A stretch of 64,000 bases of DNA from Cyathus striatus (Eukaryota; Basidiomycota; Agaricomycetes; Agaricales; Nidulariaceae): the NCBI GenBank assembly GCA_025738555.1, contig JAOVFP010000016.1:1116001-1180000 (forward strand), read 5' to 3'. The position numbers and the translations under genes are program-made. Shown here in pieces: positions 1-12,142 of the stretch (its first letter is position 1; every line of letters starts with the position of its first letter). The notes beneath the pieces were generated by a model. That model saw nothing but the letters and a program-made list of their open reading frames with translations, was not told where the DNA came from and ran no database searches.

Positions 1-605
1 ATCCATGTGACTGTCATGCCATGAAATGGCTCAGATGGCTCTCATCCACAAAAACGAGCTGGTGTGCTTCATAATTGCTTGCAATTTGAATCTTGAAGTT
101 GATTCTCTTGTCTTCATTGCACTCCAGGGCAGGTCGTTCTAGCTATATATCTTGTTAGAGGTTATTCCACTACCAAGTATATAATAATCCACTCACTTTC
201 TTATGAGTAAATCCACATTGCTTCAAAGTACAAGAGATAATTGCCAGTGACACAGAAACTGTGCAAGTATCTTCTAATGCTGCTTGAAGTTCTACCAAGG
301 AAGCATCAGCCTGTTGTTCAATACAAGCTTCCAGGAACTGTACAATATAGTAAGCATAAAACTCTAGAACCAGTCCAATGATTACTTACTGCAACATCCA
401 GGCTAGTGAGAGAATGTTTCCAACCACACTCAACTGGAACACTACAAACATCACCTGTTCTTCAATATAGCAACAGAATTTGTTTCTGTGTTGATCTTGC
501 CACTCCTGTCAACTGTCAGATATCACTGTCAGAAAGTCCCTCGCAGTACATGTGAATGACCAGCTTCTTGATCTCCTGATGGATATGTCGATGTGGTCCA
601 GGCAT
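1..605 (-). pseudogene. Tc1/mariner (IS630-type) transposase remnant, cut by window edge
   Basis: Read on the minus strand, an ATG at 603-605 opens a peptide like the N-terminal helix-turn-helix of basidiomycete IS630/Tc1-mariner transposases (MPGPHRH, then KKLVIHMYCEGLSDSDI). At about 20-370 the frame gives a glutamine/alanine helix (EQQADASLVELQAALEDT), then FTHKK, LERPALE and QLVFVDESHLS. The last contains the first catalytic Asp of the DDE/DDD domain (FVDES). The rest of the catalytic domain lies beyond base 1. The frame is broken at about 150 and 400-500, so this is a decayed copy. CpG is nearly absent, as in the flanking DNA. The family is assigned from motifs, without a database search. 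Confidence 0.6.
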
Positions 606-1080
606 GGTAATGGTGGGGTGGGTGAAGGGGCATGGCAGTGGTTGGGACACTGGCAGTGGGGTGAGTAGGTGCAGGATGGGTGAAAAGATGTAGCAGTGGT
701 TGGGACACTGCAACACAGTAGCACAGTGAAGAGCAGTGGGGCAGCCAAGATCCAGTGGTTTGGCTGTGGATCTGGCAATGATGGCTGTATATCTCTGATT
801 TATACTAACAAAATTTTAAGTCTATATTGATATGCAAAGTGCTGTAAGTACCGGAATCCACCCAAGCCCCAACATCTACAATCATACCATGACCACAGTG
901 ACTGCCATAATTTTGCAACAGTGAAGCCCACAGACTAACTATTTCTTGTAAGAAGACATATTTTTGAATCTTCATCCCACTCAAATCAGATTGCCTTGAG
1001 ATTGCCAATCCATGCTCATGTATCAGATACAAATATTGTTGTAAAATCCCTAACTGTTATAAATTCTCCAAGGACCAAGG
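606..1080. other. Intergenic, no recognised gene
   Basis: It holds an imperfect GT-rich tandem stretch at 600-715, where the TGGTTGGGACACTG motif occurs twice. A 75-codon minus-strand frame at 805-1032 resembles nothing I recognise. Confidence 0.4.
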
Positions 1081-2245
1081 CTAATCAAACCATATTCCTC
1101 CATCAACAGAGATTGTTTGTCCCATGCTAGTTGAGTGGGATTTTCTGAAAATAAAGCAGTCTCAAACAATTTACCAGTGATGATCACAGCTTCCTTGGAA
1201 GCCAAAAAGGCAACAACATTAGCTACCTCCACTGGCTCACAAATTCGACCCATGGCTGTTTGTGGTTTCATCTACAGATTGCAACATTTTGTCAGGCACA
1301 AAGCACTTGCATAACAAGACAACTAACACTTTTGATATAGGCTCCTGGTCCAGCTTGCATCAGGTCTCCAATATGGGTGTCCATCTTATGCACTTCAAGA
1401 TTGATCAGCCATATACTTATCTGCTTTCTTTGAAAATGTGGTGCTCACACATCGGAGTACCAGTCAATCCTGGAGTGTAACTATTAACTTGGATACCAAA
1501 TTTCCCCATTCACTCACTTCAATTTCACTAGTAAGCATATAATCAACTTTTCAAAATTATATACATACCAGCAGACTGTGTAAGGCAGTGGATTGCAAAT
1601 TTACTCAAACCATAAGTACTACACAGTGCAGCACCTGTGGTCAATTATTATTAATGACTTTCATTTATGTATTTGACATAAGCTCTTACTCTTCTTTCCT
1701 GCAAGAGACCCAGCCCCTATTAAATGACATCCATATCATTTAACTAGATAAGATTGAAATGGTCATACCAATTGTGTTCCCTCTGCGGCCTTGCTCTATC
1801 ATTACTTTGGCTGCAGCTTTATAGCAAAGCAAAGCTCCCTTTACATTGGTCACAAAGACTTTATCCCACTCCTCAATGGTCACTAGTTGATGGGTGCCAG
1901 GGTTGTCAATTGTAACTCAATTTCTTATATTCTCAAGCATGACTTACTCTCTAGAATTGGTGTTAGATTAGCTATTCCTGCATTGGCAACCATCTGCAGG
2001 GTATAAGTAACCATGCATAAATGACAGTCAGATACACATACAAGATCAATACCACCAAACTTGACAACTGCCTTTTGGCTTTTAGCACTTATTTTGGCAA
2101 CAACTTCATCCATCAAGGATGATTGCGAAGCTAGATCGCTAACAACAATGTTATAGCCATCATTTGCAAGTCTGATTGTGATTGTGCATTTGATTCCTTG
2201 GGTGGTGCTGGTTACAATGGTAGTCTGAGTTGTTGGAGAGGACAT
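1081..2245 (-). pseudogene. Short-chain dehydrogenase/reductase (SDR), decayed
   Basis: This is a classical SDR split by short introns. The start at 2245 (MSSPTTQTTIVT) leads into the Rossmann fold, but the expected TGxxxGIG glycine motif reads TSTTQGIK, so cofactor binding is probably lost. Next come NIVVSDL and KFGGIDL, then a clean 48-nt intron at 1994-2041, then MVANAGIA (the NAG motif). Further exon pieces carry TIEEWDKVFVTNVKGALL (about 1,790-1,880), GAGSLAGKK (about 1,700), the active-site STYGLSKFA (Tyr and Lys present, about 1,590) and GRICEPVEVANVVAFLAS (about 1,200-1,260). The C-terminus GQTISVDGGIWFD ends at the stop at 1081-1083. About 20 residues before KFGG seem deleted, and the last splice join is one base out of phase. 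The closest family members are acetoin/diacetyl reductase-like fungal SDRs, but the substrate is not inferable. Confidence 0.75.
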
Positions 2246-3817
2246 TGTTGATGAGGTTGTATTGGGTGGAAATAAGCTGCTGGCATGTACTCAGGCCTCG
2301 CATTTTAATGTGATGGATAGTGTGTCATCTTTCTGATTGTGGTAGGCAGTGATAATTCTTTTGGACCTACAGTCAAACAATGAGGAGTTATAGAAGATGT
2401 CAACAAAAACTTAATCATACTTTCTCAGGCTACTCAACAGGGGATATGGAAACTTTGTGGCAGTGGAAATACTTAAGCCAATTCAATATTTACTTTGAGT
2501 CTGGTGTTTTATAAGTTAAATAAACACAGGAAGGTTCACTGATTAAGCCTTCCTCTAAGATACAAGAGTTCATGAATTTGATGCATGGTTGGTCAAATGG
2601 TCTGGTGTTTCTCATCATCAGTGGGTGCCTGTGTGTTGCAATTTGATTGGACCACTCAGTAAGTCACACAGTTCAGCATGATGTGCAGAAAATGATTGCA
2701 GGTGCAAATTGTAGGTGCCTATGGGCATCAGTGCAATATTTTCAAAATAGATGGTAGGTGTTGGTGTGGCAAAGTTGAACATTACAACACTTTAAGTAGG
2801 AACTAAGACCATGATATTACCTGCACAACTATGTTTGACTTCCATGGTCTACTAACAGTTCAAGGTCAGGAGTCAGTATATCAGAAACCTATTATACATT
2901 TTACATCAAAATATACTCACTTTTCCACTGCAATTTTAAGTAAATACAAAATATATTTGACCATGCTCTGGCAGATTTATATGTTAAGGAGTTTAGCCCC
3001 TGGGAAGGATGGTGACAATCAGGTACCAGTACTCTATTAATGCTTGTTGAAAGTTACTCCTTCAAGATTATGATAGTAACAATTCAATATTCATTTCATA
3101 TCACTTCACAAAAACTGAGTAATTCTTACTAATAACATAATGACTTGCAATATTTGACCCAAATTTGACCCATAACTTCAAAATGAATGAGACTTCACAT
3201 TATGCATTAAGAGGGAATTGAACCCCTGGTGCACCAACATTGCCTGAGAAGTGGCACAGGAAACTACAGTTCAATATATATTCTTTCCAAACCAATGGTT
3301 TCCACCAGAAGTCAAATATAGAAATGCTATTGTAAATAACCCAGCAATTGTTTCTGAGAGCATAGATGGTTCATATATTGAAATATATAGATAGGATGAG
3401 AGGTCAATCATCCATTGAATCTTCGTGCCCCTGAGCATAACTTTCCCACATCAGGAAAACTTGAGACATATAATTTACTCTTATTAGGCATACTTCACTA
3501 TAATTACCAGTATATTGTGCATCATTACACCTCTTTATAATAAAAACATTTGATTAACATTAATTATAAGAATTACAATAAATAGACAAATCTTGCATAA
3601 TTAGAACTTGGACCCAAATTCAGCAGATATAATTATCCTAAATGTATATCATTAGCAGTAATTAGGACTAATTAGTCCTAATTATACTGTGGTACAGAAA
3701 CATCAAAATAAGATTAACATGAATTATGTCTTAAGTAGGAGCAATTATACTGCACACACATTAATTCATCTTAATTATCACTAATTATTAAGCCTGAAAA
3801 GGATAATAGTGTCTAAT
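2246..3817. other. Intergenic, no recognised gene
   Basis: AT-rich, CpG-poor DNA. A minus-strand frame of about 55 codons near 2,625-2,780 and a 69-codon plus frame at 2831-3040 match nothing known to me. Bases 3205-3270 on the minus strand include a B-box-like GGTTCAATTCC, which is not enough to call a tRNA or SINE. Confidence 0.4.
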
Positions 3818-3825
3818 AAGTGGTT

Positions 3826-4650
3826 CAAGGCACAACAGGCAAGGGTGTCATATTCTACCACTATTCTGGGGGGAATATTTAAAATAGTTTGTATCTATTT
3901 GGCTGTGTGATATTTTAAATCTTACAGCAGTATTCTCTTGTTATATATATTCTAAGATATTCAAAATCTTCACTAGCTAATTTTCTATTAAAATACTGTA
4001 TAAAATTTTAAGTATTCAATATATATATAAGAGTTTTTTCAGAAACTACTACTTTAAATTTTCTGAGGGAAAGCATTCTCAAAATGTTCTTAGATTATTT
4101 TATTTATTCAGTCAATAATAAACAAATTTCTTATATATATTCATCAGTCAAATATATTGAAATATTCACAGACTATTCTTTAAAAATGAATAATATTATG
4201 ACAATAATTAACGAATTTCTTGTATACATTCTTCAGCCAAATATACTGAAAATATTCACTAACTATTCTTTAAAAATGAATAATATTATGACAAAATTTT
4301 GCGGATTACAGGTTATGAAATATAAAATATTCTATTCTTTGATTTTTCTAAAATATGTCCAGAATATTTTAAATAAACAGATCAATTTTTGTAAATATTT
4401 CTCCTCACAATATTCAAAGTAGTTGTCACTCAAATATCTGTTATATATACACTGAATACTTGAAATGTTATACAGTATTTTAATTGAAAACTGATTACTG
4501 TGAATTTAAAATATTTTATATTATATATGACAACAGAATACTGCTATAAAATTCACACAGCAAAATAAGTACAAAATAAGTACAAACTATTTCAAATATT
4601 CCCCTCCAGAATAGTGATAAAATATGTCACTCTTTGCCTGTTGTGAGGTG
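3826..4650. mobile_element. hAT-like non-autonomous TIR element (MITE), 825 bp
   Basis: The two ends are inverted copies for more than 100 bp. The left starts CAAGGCACAACAGGCAA and the right, reverse-complemented, starts CACCTCACAACAGGCAA. Both continue through a shared CACTATTCTGG and an AATAGTTTGTA stretch. The flanks are AAGTGGTT (3818-3825) and AAGTAATT (4651-4658), an 8-bp target duplication with two G/A differences, as expected for an old hAT-type insertion. The interior is AT-rich and non-coding. It contains a roughly 90-bp direct duplication at about 4,110-4,205 and 4,206-4,295, both ending in the same AATAATATTATGACAA. Confidence 0.75.
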
Positions 4651-4879
4651 AAGTAATTATCTCAAAAAGTGTGCAATTAGTGTTAATGCTTTCTAATCAT
4701 ACAGTTGCAGAAAAGGTTTCAAAAAATCCATATGAATTATGTTATAAATAATTTATCTCCACCAAATCCTAATGTACAGTCTAACTATACTAATACAATA
4801 ATCTACATATACTCATACAACACAATAGTACAACATACTACATATAATATACAAGAAACTAGCCAACAAAATGGGACAA

Positions 4880-5850
4880 TATCAAAGAAAAACACCATTA
4901 GGGTGAGAGCAAGAACAAAAGAGGTAGAGGGAGAGGGTATGAGCAAATGCAAGAGTGAGAGGGCAAGAGAGGAAGAAGAAGGAGAGACACAGAAAGAGAG
5001 AGCATAAGAGAGCATGGGTGTAGGCATGGTGAGAGCAAGACAGAAAGAGGGAGAGAGTGAGATAGGGAGAGGGTGTGGCAAGATAATATTCACCTTCATC
5101 ACTTTGAAGGGGAGAGACAGTGAGATGGCATGAGAGAGATGGGGGCCAGGAGAAAATGTTTGCCCTACTAACTTGCAGATGAGGGCAAAAGGGAGAGGGA
5201 GCAGAGAGAAAACAATTCCCCTTGTCACTTGCAGACAAGGGCAAAAGGAAGAGGGCTTTGGGAGAACACATGTGCCCTCATAACTTGCAAGACAAAGGTA
5301 TGGGTGTGAGTGTAGGCACAGATGAGACAGAGAGGGTGAGAGGTTGAGTGGTCCAGGGTGAGGGAGAGGGAGGAAACATGTCCCCTCTTCACTTGTGAGA
5401 TAGGGGATGAAAATGTGGGCAAGGGAGAAGGGAGGAAGTGTGTTCCCTTGCTACTTGCAAATTTGTGGATGAAGATGCAGGTGAGAGAGAGGAGTGGGGA
5501 AAAGACACTTGCCCTCATCACTTGTGAGATGAGGGAGAGAGCAAGATGGCATGGGTGTGGGCAAGAGGAGAAGATGCTCACCCTCATCTTGCAATGATGA
5601 GGGAGAAGGAGAGGGCACAAGTGAGAGAGAGGGTGCAGGCAAGAGGGTAAGACACTCACCCTTGTCACTTGCAAGACAAGAGAGGGAGTGGGGGAGAGAT
5701 GCCCCCTCATCACTTGCAGGTGGGGGCAAGAGGGAGACAGCAAGGGCAAGGGGGCAAGGGGAAAGATGCCTGTCTTCATCACTTGCAGATGAGAGTGATG
5801 GGAGAACAGCAAGGGCTAATACCTATTTGAATTGCTGTCCATCAATGGAC
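4880..5850. repeat. Purine-rich minisatellite with ACTTGCA-type units
   Basis: The plus strand is a long run of GAGAG/GGGAG tracts punctuated by about ten imperfect copies of a (T/C)CA(C/T)ACTTGCAGATGAGGG-like core. Cores lie near 5171, 5227, 5283, 5391, 5452, 5519, 5584, 5665, 5710 and 5779, so the spacing is irregular at about 45-110 bp. Long frames on both strands here (for example the minus frame at 5225-5812) are low-complexity products of the repeat, not genes. Confidence 0.8.
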
Positions 5851-6560
5851 TCATACTCAAGCTGTACTCAACTAAGGTTTCTGTGTTTGACTGTTCTGCC
5901 ATTCATACTGAATCTGTTTCCAGTTTGTAGGAACTGCTCTCAGTGATCTCAAACAAAGATAATAAATCATCTGGCTTGCTGCTAAGGTTTACCATTTCAA
6001 TTTCTGTTTCACTCTCTATTACATTTCACATATCTGACATATTATGTGTTGTCAATGACAGATTACCAACAGTTCTTTCTACAGACTTTGCATTCTCAAC
6101 CTGAGATACAATCTCACAGCCTTTAAGTGTGTTCATTTTGGTCTCAAATGTACTCTTTTCAATAGGTAATCGACACTGTTCCCTTGTTTGATCAGAACTA
6201 CCTTTTATCAACAAAGGATTTGTCACTTTGGCTACTTCTTGTATATTTTCCATAACAAATTCACAGTTCAATTTTTCAATCTGTACAGCATTATCAGACA
6301 TTTCTATGTGTGAGTCTATCTCAGGCTTGAGTTCAACTCTTTGACACTGCAGTTTATTTTGTTCTGGGGAATTGCAACACCCCACTGAGTTGAAGGTTTA
6401 TGTACAGATTCTAAAGCTGCTGTCTCAATTTCCAGAGTGTCTTGGGACTCTGTATGATCAAAGGTTCAAGGGTTGTCATCTAGTACTTCATATACTAATT
6501 GTGCACACTCTGAACAAGCAAATTGTGTATGAGTACCATGGAAAGCTGAGTCATGGCTTC
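5851..6560. other. Intergenic; one unplaced minus-strand frame
   Basis: A 119-codon minus-strand frame at 6026-6385 is of normal complexity (it begins MGCCNSPEQN and is rich in Glu, Lys and Val) but matches no family I know. It could be an exon of a decayed gene. Confidence 0.25.
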
Positions 6561-6562
6561 AT

Positions 6563-7400
6563 TTCTGATTGATTGCTGTCAGTAAGCTGTGGGGCTGCGA
6601 ACTGTTTCATCACTGAGAGGGTGATTGATTTCAAATATGGTAGGGTGAAATCAATTACTAACCATTTTAATAGTTTGAGATCATTGCTTGTGAATATAAG
6701 TGAAATCAATGCTAATTAGTATGAAATCAATGAGAGATCAATCAATTAATTATATTAAGTAGAAATCAATTCCAGTTCAATCTGAAATCATTAGAGTGAA
6801 ATCAATGACAATTAAAAAAGAAATTAATGAGAAATAAATGTGCAATCAATGAGAAATCAGTCAAAAATCAATGAATAACTCGAAATTGTTAGGTACCCAA
6901 CTACAGGATATACTAAGTACTAGGGTGGTTAACTATATACATATACTTTATCTACTAGACCATGGGTCCTTTTCTAATAAGTAAACTTTACTCTATATTA
7001 CACATACCTGGAGAGTGAAATCATTGCTGAAACCAATCCTTTTGGACTTTGTAATATTATTGGTACAAGTTTGAAATCATTGGGGAGATCAATGTAAATT
7101 CTAGGGGAAATCAATGTGAAATAAATGCGAAAATCAATGTGTTGAAATCAATCATTTGTACTTGGTTTAAATTACATTTGAAAGTGAAATCATTGCTGAA
7201 ATCAATCCTTTTGGACTTTGTAATATTATCGGTACAAGTTTGAAATCATTGGGGAAATCAATGTAAATTCCAAGGGAAATCAGTGTGAAATAAATGTGAA
7301 AATCAATGTGAAAATCAGTGTTATATAATATGGAAATCATTGCTACAATCAATGCTATATCTAATGATATTATAATACTTGTTTTATATTTATTTTCATC
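6563..7400. repeat. AAATCAAT-rich dispersed repeat with internal duplication
   Basis: The octamer AAATCAAT or a one-base variant recurs every 15-40 bp. Bases 7012-7142 and 7182-7311 are direct copies about 170 bp apart, sharing TTTTGGACTTTGTAATATTA. The 5' part (6563-6660) is homologous to 63,776-63,880, including a shared GAGAGGGTGATTGATTTC / AAGAGGGTGATCGATTTC block. The 64-kb copy keeps CpG that this copy has lost. Confidence 0.75.
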
Positions 7401-7880
7401 ATACATAAATGTACATATTATGTAAAAGTGTTATAATAGTAATAATACTGCCTGCAGCTTAGAAAACATGGTCACATGATTTTATCATTCTACCATTTTT
7501 GAAACTAGTGCACCTCTGTGAAGGCTATAGAATAGAATGAAATAATATATTGATTTTAGGCCAGTTGATGGTACATAGTATTGCCACATAATCTTATACT
7601 GTAAACTGCTTCCTTATTCATCTAATCCTTCAGTGTACTTTGCCTATGTTCAGAATAATAATAGGGGCATTTGGATATTTGCTAGGAGCTTCAGAACACA
7701 TTCAAAAATGCAATCTGGGCTGTGAGTACTGCAGTAACCAGTTCAAAGATAATGGTTCTAATGTCTTGTGTTTAATCACATGACAGGAACATGTTACATG
7801 CATTCCCTTAGGTTTAATCAAGCACTGGGTGCATGTAGTACATAGTACTCTAGTAATTAGATACCACATATCTGATATTA
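7401..7880. other. Intergenic, nothing recognised
   Basis: AT-rich, CpG-free sequence with no frame or repeat that I can support. Confidence 0.4.
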
Positions 7881-8483
7881 TTCCCTTACATAAGTGTTAG
7901 CAAACTATTTTCATATTAACTCCTGGCTATATGATCATGCATTCTTATAAGCATGGAGTTTTATGATCACCTCTAAATTATATAGTGTTCTATACTATTA
8001 GTGATTGTAATAGTGATCATAAATGATCATTTAGGGATATAGGTGGCATATTGGGGTGAATACTAGTACTGATGGGTTTCTATGGACTATTACTTGTTCT
8101 AATAGATTTGTAAATGATCATAAGTGATCATTAGGTGGTGCAGGTGGCATAATGGGATATTAGTGGTACTAATGGATTTGTAAGTGATCATAAGTGATCA
8201 TTAGGTGATCTAGGTGGTGTAATGGGTTAATAGTGATACTAATAGATTTGTAAGTGATCATATGTGATCATTAGGTGATCTAGGTGGCATAGTGAATTAT
8301 TAGTGGTACTAATGGATTTGTAAGTGATCATAAGTGATCATTAGGTGGTCTAGGTGGTGTAATGGGTTAATAGTGATACTAATAGATTCATAAGTGATCA
8401 TATGTGATCATTAGGTGATCTAGATGGCATAATGGATTATTAGTGGTACTAATGGATTCATAAGTGATCTTAAGTGATCATAT

Positions 8484-8990
8484 ATGTCACATGCATTGTG
8501 TATGTCACAGATGTCACATTTGTTATGGATGTCACACGCGTCACAGGTGTCACAGATGTCACATATATCGCATTTGTCACACTTTTACAGATGTCACATT
8601 TGTTATGGATGTCACATGTATCACATGTCACACTTTCACATATGTCACAAATGTTACACTTTCGCATATGTCACACTTTCACAGATGTCAAAGGTGTCAC
8701 ACTATGTCATACTTTTATATATGTTGCATATATATCACACTTGTCACACTATATAACACTGTGTTATACTTTTACATATGCTACACTTGTCACATTTGTC
8801 ACACTCTTACATATGTCACCCCCATCACATTTACTTGTATGACACTCCTATTATATAGTTACATATGTCACATTTCCAAATTCATGTTACACTGCACCTG
8901 TTACAACCATTATACTTATCACATGTCATACATCTCTTATATGTCAATATTACACCTGTTAGATTCTTACATCTGTCACACTTTGTTCAC
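8484..8990. repeat. TGTCACA tandem array, left arm
   Basis: Short units built on CATATGTCACACTTT-type cores run head to tail. Because the unit lacks stops in several frames, it creates long Cys/His/Thr-rich frames on both strands (for example 8464-9186) that should not be taken for zinc-finger genes. Confidence 0.85.
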
Positions 8991-9954
8991 TACCAGGCTT
9001 GTCACTGACAGGAGTGCTCCAATATTATACACCCCCATAACCCAGTCAAGGTTGTCAATCTTGCCAATCAAACACATACATGTCACATATCCCAACACAT
9101 CACATTTATTCACATTTTATTCACAGGTCACACATCTCTCATTTGTAATACTGTACAATTCTGTAACAATGAAGATTGAACAGTAGTGAGTACTGCTAAG
9201 AAGGACACAAGAAATCATATACCCCAATAATCAATCAAGAAATAAATATCTGATTGGCTAATGGAAAGTGTGATGAAAATATAAGTGATGTGATAATAGA
9301 AGCAATAACTGAATGGAAGATATAGATAAGGCAACATAACTAGACCAGGTTACTGAACATGCTTAAGGTTGGTTAGACAAAATTAGAATCTAAGTACAGT
9401 TATATCTACTATAGAATCTGATAGACTAATTAAAACATAACATTGTGATTGCCAGAAAGTAGTATTGATATAATGTGATTTTTGCCTAGTGCTATGAATG
9501 TTGAATTCAACCAAACACAAGTAAATAGTTGAAGAAATATGATTCTCTTAAAGTAGTCTAGTGTCTTTGTCATATAACTTGTAATGCACATAAATCACTA
9601 GATGAGCACTTTTCATGTAACCTTTTCATGTGACATGTATGATATGTGTTGCAGCAGATGGTTGCAATGCAATGTTGAGAGAATGATAAGCTGGTAGAGG
9701 CAAAAAGCTGTCAAGGGTTTCGAGAATGGTAGGAGAGTCTGTGACTGTGGTGTAATTTTACTTTTTGACAGGGAGAGTACCTTGACAAATCAAGATGATA
9801 CTTGGTAAAATTCAAAATTGGTTAATGTCACACAGAGTCAAATGTAACCACATGTTAGGTGTCACTATTGTTCAACCATGTTTCACTTTTAGTCCTTATA
9901 TTTGACTTACATTTGACTCTGTGTGAGATATATCCAATTTTTCTTTTTACCAAG

Positions 9955-10590
9955 GTGTCATGAGAATGAAGTGTGATATGTGTGACAGATGTGAGAATGT
10001 AACAGGTGTAATATTGACACATAAGGGGTGTATGACATGTGATGAGTATGATGGTTGTAATAGATATGGTGTGACATATGTGACTACATGACAGGAGTGT
10101 CATACAAAGCAAATATGACAAGTGTAACAAGTGTAACAAGTGTAATATATGTGACATATGGGAAAGTGCGATATATGTGAACATGTGTGACATATGAGAC
10201 AGTGTGTGACATATGCGAACGTGTGACACCTGTGACATCTGTGAAAGTGTAACATTTGTGAATGCGTGACATATGCGAAAGTGTGACATATGCGACAGTG
10301 TGACGTATGCGAAAGTGTGACGTGTGTGACAGTGTGACATATGCGAAGGTGTGACATATGCGAAAGTGTGACATTTGTGATATATGTGAAAGTGTGACAC
10401 GTGTGAATGCGTGACATATGTGAAATAGTGACATATGCGACAGTGTGACATATGCAAAAGTGTGACACGTGTGAATGCGTGACATATGCGAAGGTGTGAC
10501 ATTTGTGACATTTGTGACATCTGTGAAAGTGTGATACATGTGACATCCATAACAAATGTGACATCTGTGACATACACAATGCATGTGACA
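9955..10590. repeat. 17-bp GTGTGACATATGCGAAA-type array, right arm
   Basis: This is the inverted counterpart of the 8.5-kb array. Regular 17-bp units such as GAAAGTGTGACATATGC and GACAGTGTGACGTATGC are clearest at about 10,270-10,380. The units keep CpG (TGCGAA) in an otherwise CpG-poor block, suggesting recent amplification. Frames up to 248 codons here are repeat artefacts. Confidence 0.85.
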
Positions 10591-10939
10591 TATATGATCA
10601 CTTATGATCACTTATGAATCCATTAGTACCACTAATAATCCATTATGCCATCTAGATCACCTAATGATCACATATGATCACTTATGAATCTATTAGTATC
10701 ACTATTAACCCATTACACCACCTAGATCACCTGATGATCACTTATGATCACTTACAAATCCATTAGTACCACTAATATCCCATTATGCCACCTGCACCAC
10801 CTAATGATCACTTATGATCATTTACAAATCCATTAGAACAAGTAATAGTCCATAGAAACCCATCAGTACTAGTATTCACCTCAATATGCCACCTATATCC
10901 CTAAATGATCATTTATGATCACTATTACAATCACTAATA

Positions 10940-11430
10940 CTGCACCCTTTTGACCAACTGTTCAGTAACATGTCACACGACGCCATGAACATGAACAGAT
11001 ATACATTTCATAATGCATCACACTGCTCCATGAACAGAGGTATGAGGGGATTTGAGAACAGCTGAAATTCAAAAAAAATCATTGTGATTTGCAATAATTT
11101 TAGCTAAAGATAGTACTACTAATACTGTGTATTGTTTAGAGTTCTTCATAACTCGTTGAAGAATATAGTGTATTTAAAAAAAAATCCTTTGAATGTGTCC
11201 TAATTTACCAACAACCTCTTCCAACGTACATTCTGCAGGATTCAGAATAATTGAAAGTGAAGTGACTCAAGCAAGAGCTCGCACAGATGCGTCACAGTGA
11301 TTATGTAAGCTAATTACTCACTGAACAGATCTTCCATTTGTCACACATCACACTGACCCTTGAACAGAGGGTCCAACTGTTCATCGTCATCACAGCATAA
11401 TTCAATGAACAGTTGGTCGAAAGGGTGCAG
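10940..11430. mobile_element. TA-target MITE, 491 bp, nested in foldback element
   Basis: The TIRs are CTGCACCCTTTTGACCAAC at the left and, inverted, CTGCACCCTTTCGACCAAC at the right, with TA on both sides (10938-10939, 11431-11432). The left arm of the host foldback element preserves the uninterrupted site: its reverse complement reads CACTAATAGTATAGAACAC. Here the same site reads CACTAA-TA-[MITE]-TA-GTATAGAACAC. This proves insertion with a TA duplication, as for Tc1/mariner-type MITEs. The element has no coding capacity. Confidence 0.92.
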
Positions 11431-11569
11431 TAGTATAGAACACTATATAATTTAGAGGTGATCATAAAACTCCATGCTTATAAGAACACATGATCATATA
11501 GCCAGGAGTTAATATGAAAATATTTGCTGACACTACTCTCCCTTAGTATATATCAATTAGATATTTCTG

Positions 11570-11720
11570 CTGGCAGTGCAGGACTCAACCCCAGCTCTCA
11601 GATGTCCCATTCCCTTAGTAATGTATTCAAAATAGAACACTTGGATTGGCAACTCAGGACTCACCCTAACCCTTGTACTCATGATGTGCAATACTAATAC
11701 TGAGTTCTAATATTATATGA
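11570..11720. repeat. Dispersed repeat with CAGGACTCA units
   Basis: Two related units (GGCAGTGCAGGACTCAACCC and GGCAACTCAGGACTCACCCT) lie about 75 bp apart. An inverted relative lies at 15,830-15,945. Confidence 0.45.
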
Positions 11721-12142
11721 CATATAGAGAGATTTAACCATTAAATAGCTTTAAGGTGTATCAGTATCTGCATTGTTTTCACATGTTGCACAGACTTGCT
11801 ATGAGAATTCACCATTGAAAGCACAAGAATCTATGAAAAAGTTGAAAGGTGTACAAAGGAAACAGAGACTAATTGATTGGCTGATGTGTGCAAGGTGGAT
11901 AGTACTGGTGCACTAGCCATAGGTGCAGAACTTAAGAAAAGCTGCAAGAATGAAGTGGAATGTCACCTTCAGTTTGAAGGAGGGAATTGTAACTTGGATG
12001 ATCCATTAGCATAGAGGGAGGTGGATAATATTGTGCAAACTTACAATGATCAATAGAACTGAAAGATGATAACAGAAGCATTGCCATTCATTTCCAATGA
12101 CTGCAAGAATGGCATGTAGCTTTCTTGAAATTCCTGCCACTA

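Larger units (their letters stand above)
7889..11537. mobile_element. Large foldback (long-TIR) element, hAT-like ends, about 3.6 kb
   Basis: The left arm (about 7,889-8,560) and right arm (about 10,490-11,537) are inverted copies. Both arms carry AACTCCTGGCTATATGATCA, TATAATTTAGAGGTGATCA and a subterminal set of units of about 65-70 bp built on TAAGTGATCATAAGTGATCA. The ends read CATAAGTGTTAGC and, inverted, AGTAGTGTCAGC. They are flanked by TTCCCTTA (7881-7888) and CTCCCTTA (11538-11545), a plausible 8-bp target duplication with one difference. The interior has two oppositely oriented TGTCACA arrays and no transposase. The right arm is interrupted by a nested 491-bp MITE. The exact ends are less certain than the arms. 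Confidence 0.7.

Noticed and set aside
3205..3270. tRNA or tRNA-derived SINE on the minus strand
   Set aside because: It has a B-box-like GGTTCAATTCC with a weak arm, but I could not form an acceptor stem, anticodon arm or A box.
5225..5812. 195-codon minus-strand frame
   Set aside because: It is a product of the GA-rich minisatellite, with Leu/Pro/Ser low complexity only.
8464..9186. Long Cys/His-rich frame resembling a zinc-finger protein
   Set aside because: It is open in several frames on both strands because the TGTCACA unit lacks stops; the mirror array at 9,855-10,611 does the same. There is no start context or family motif.
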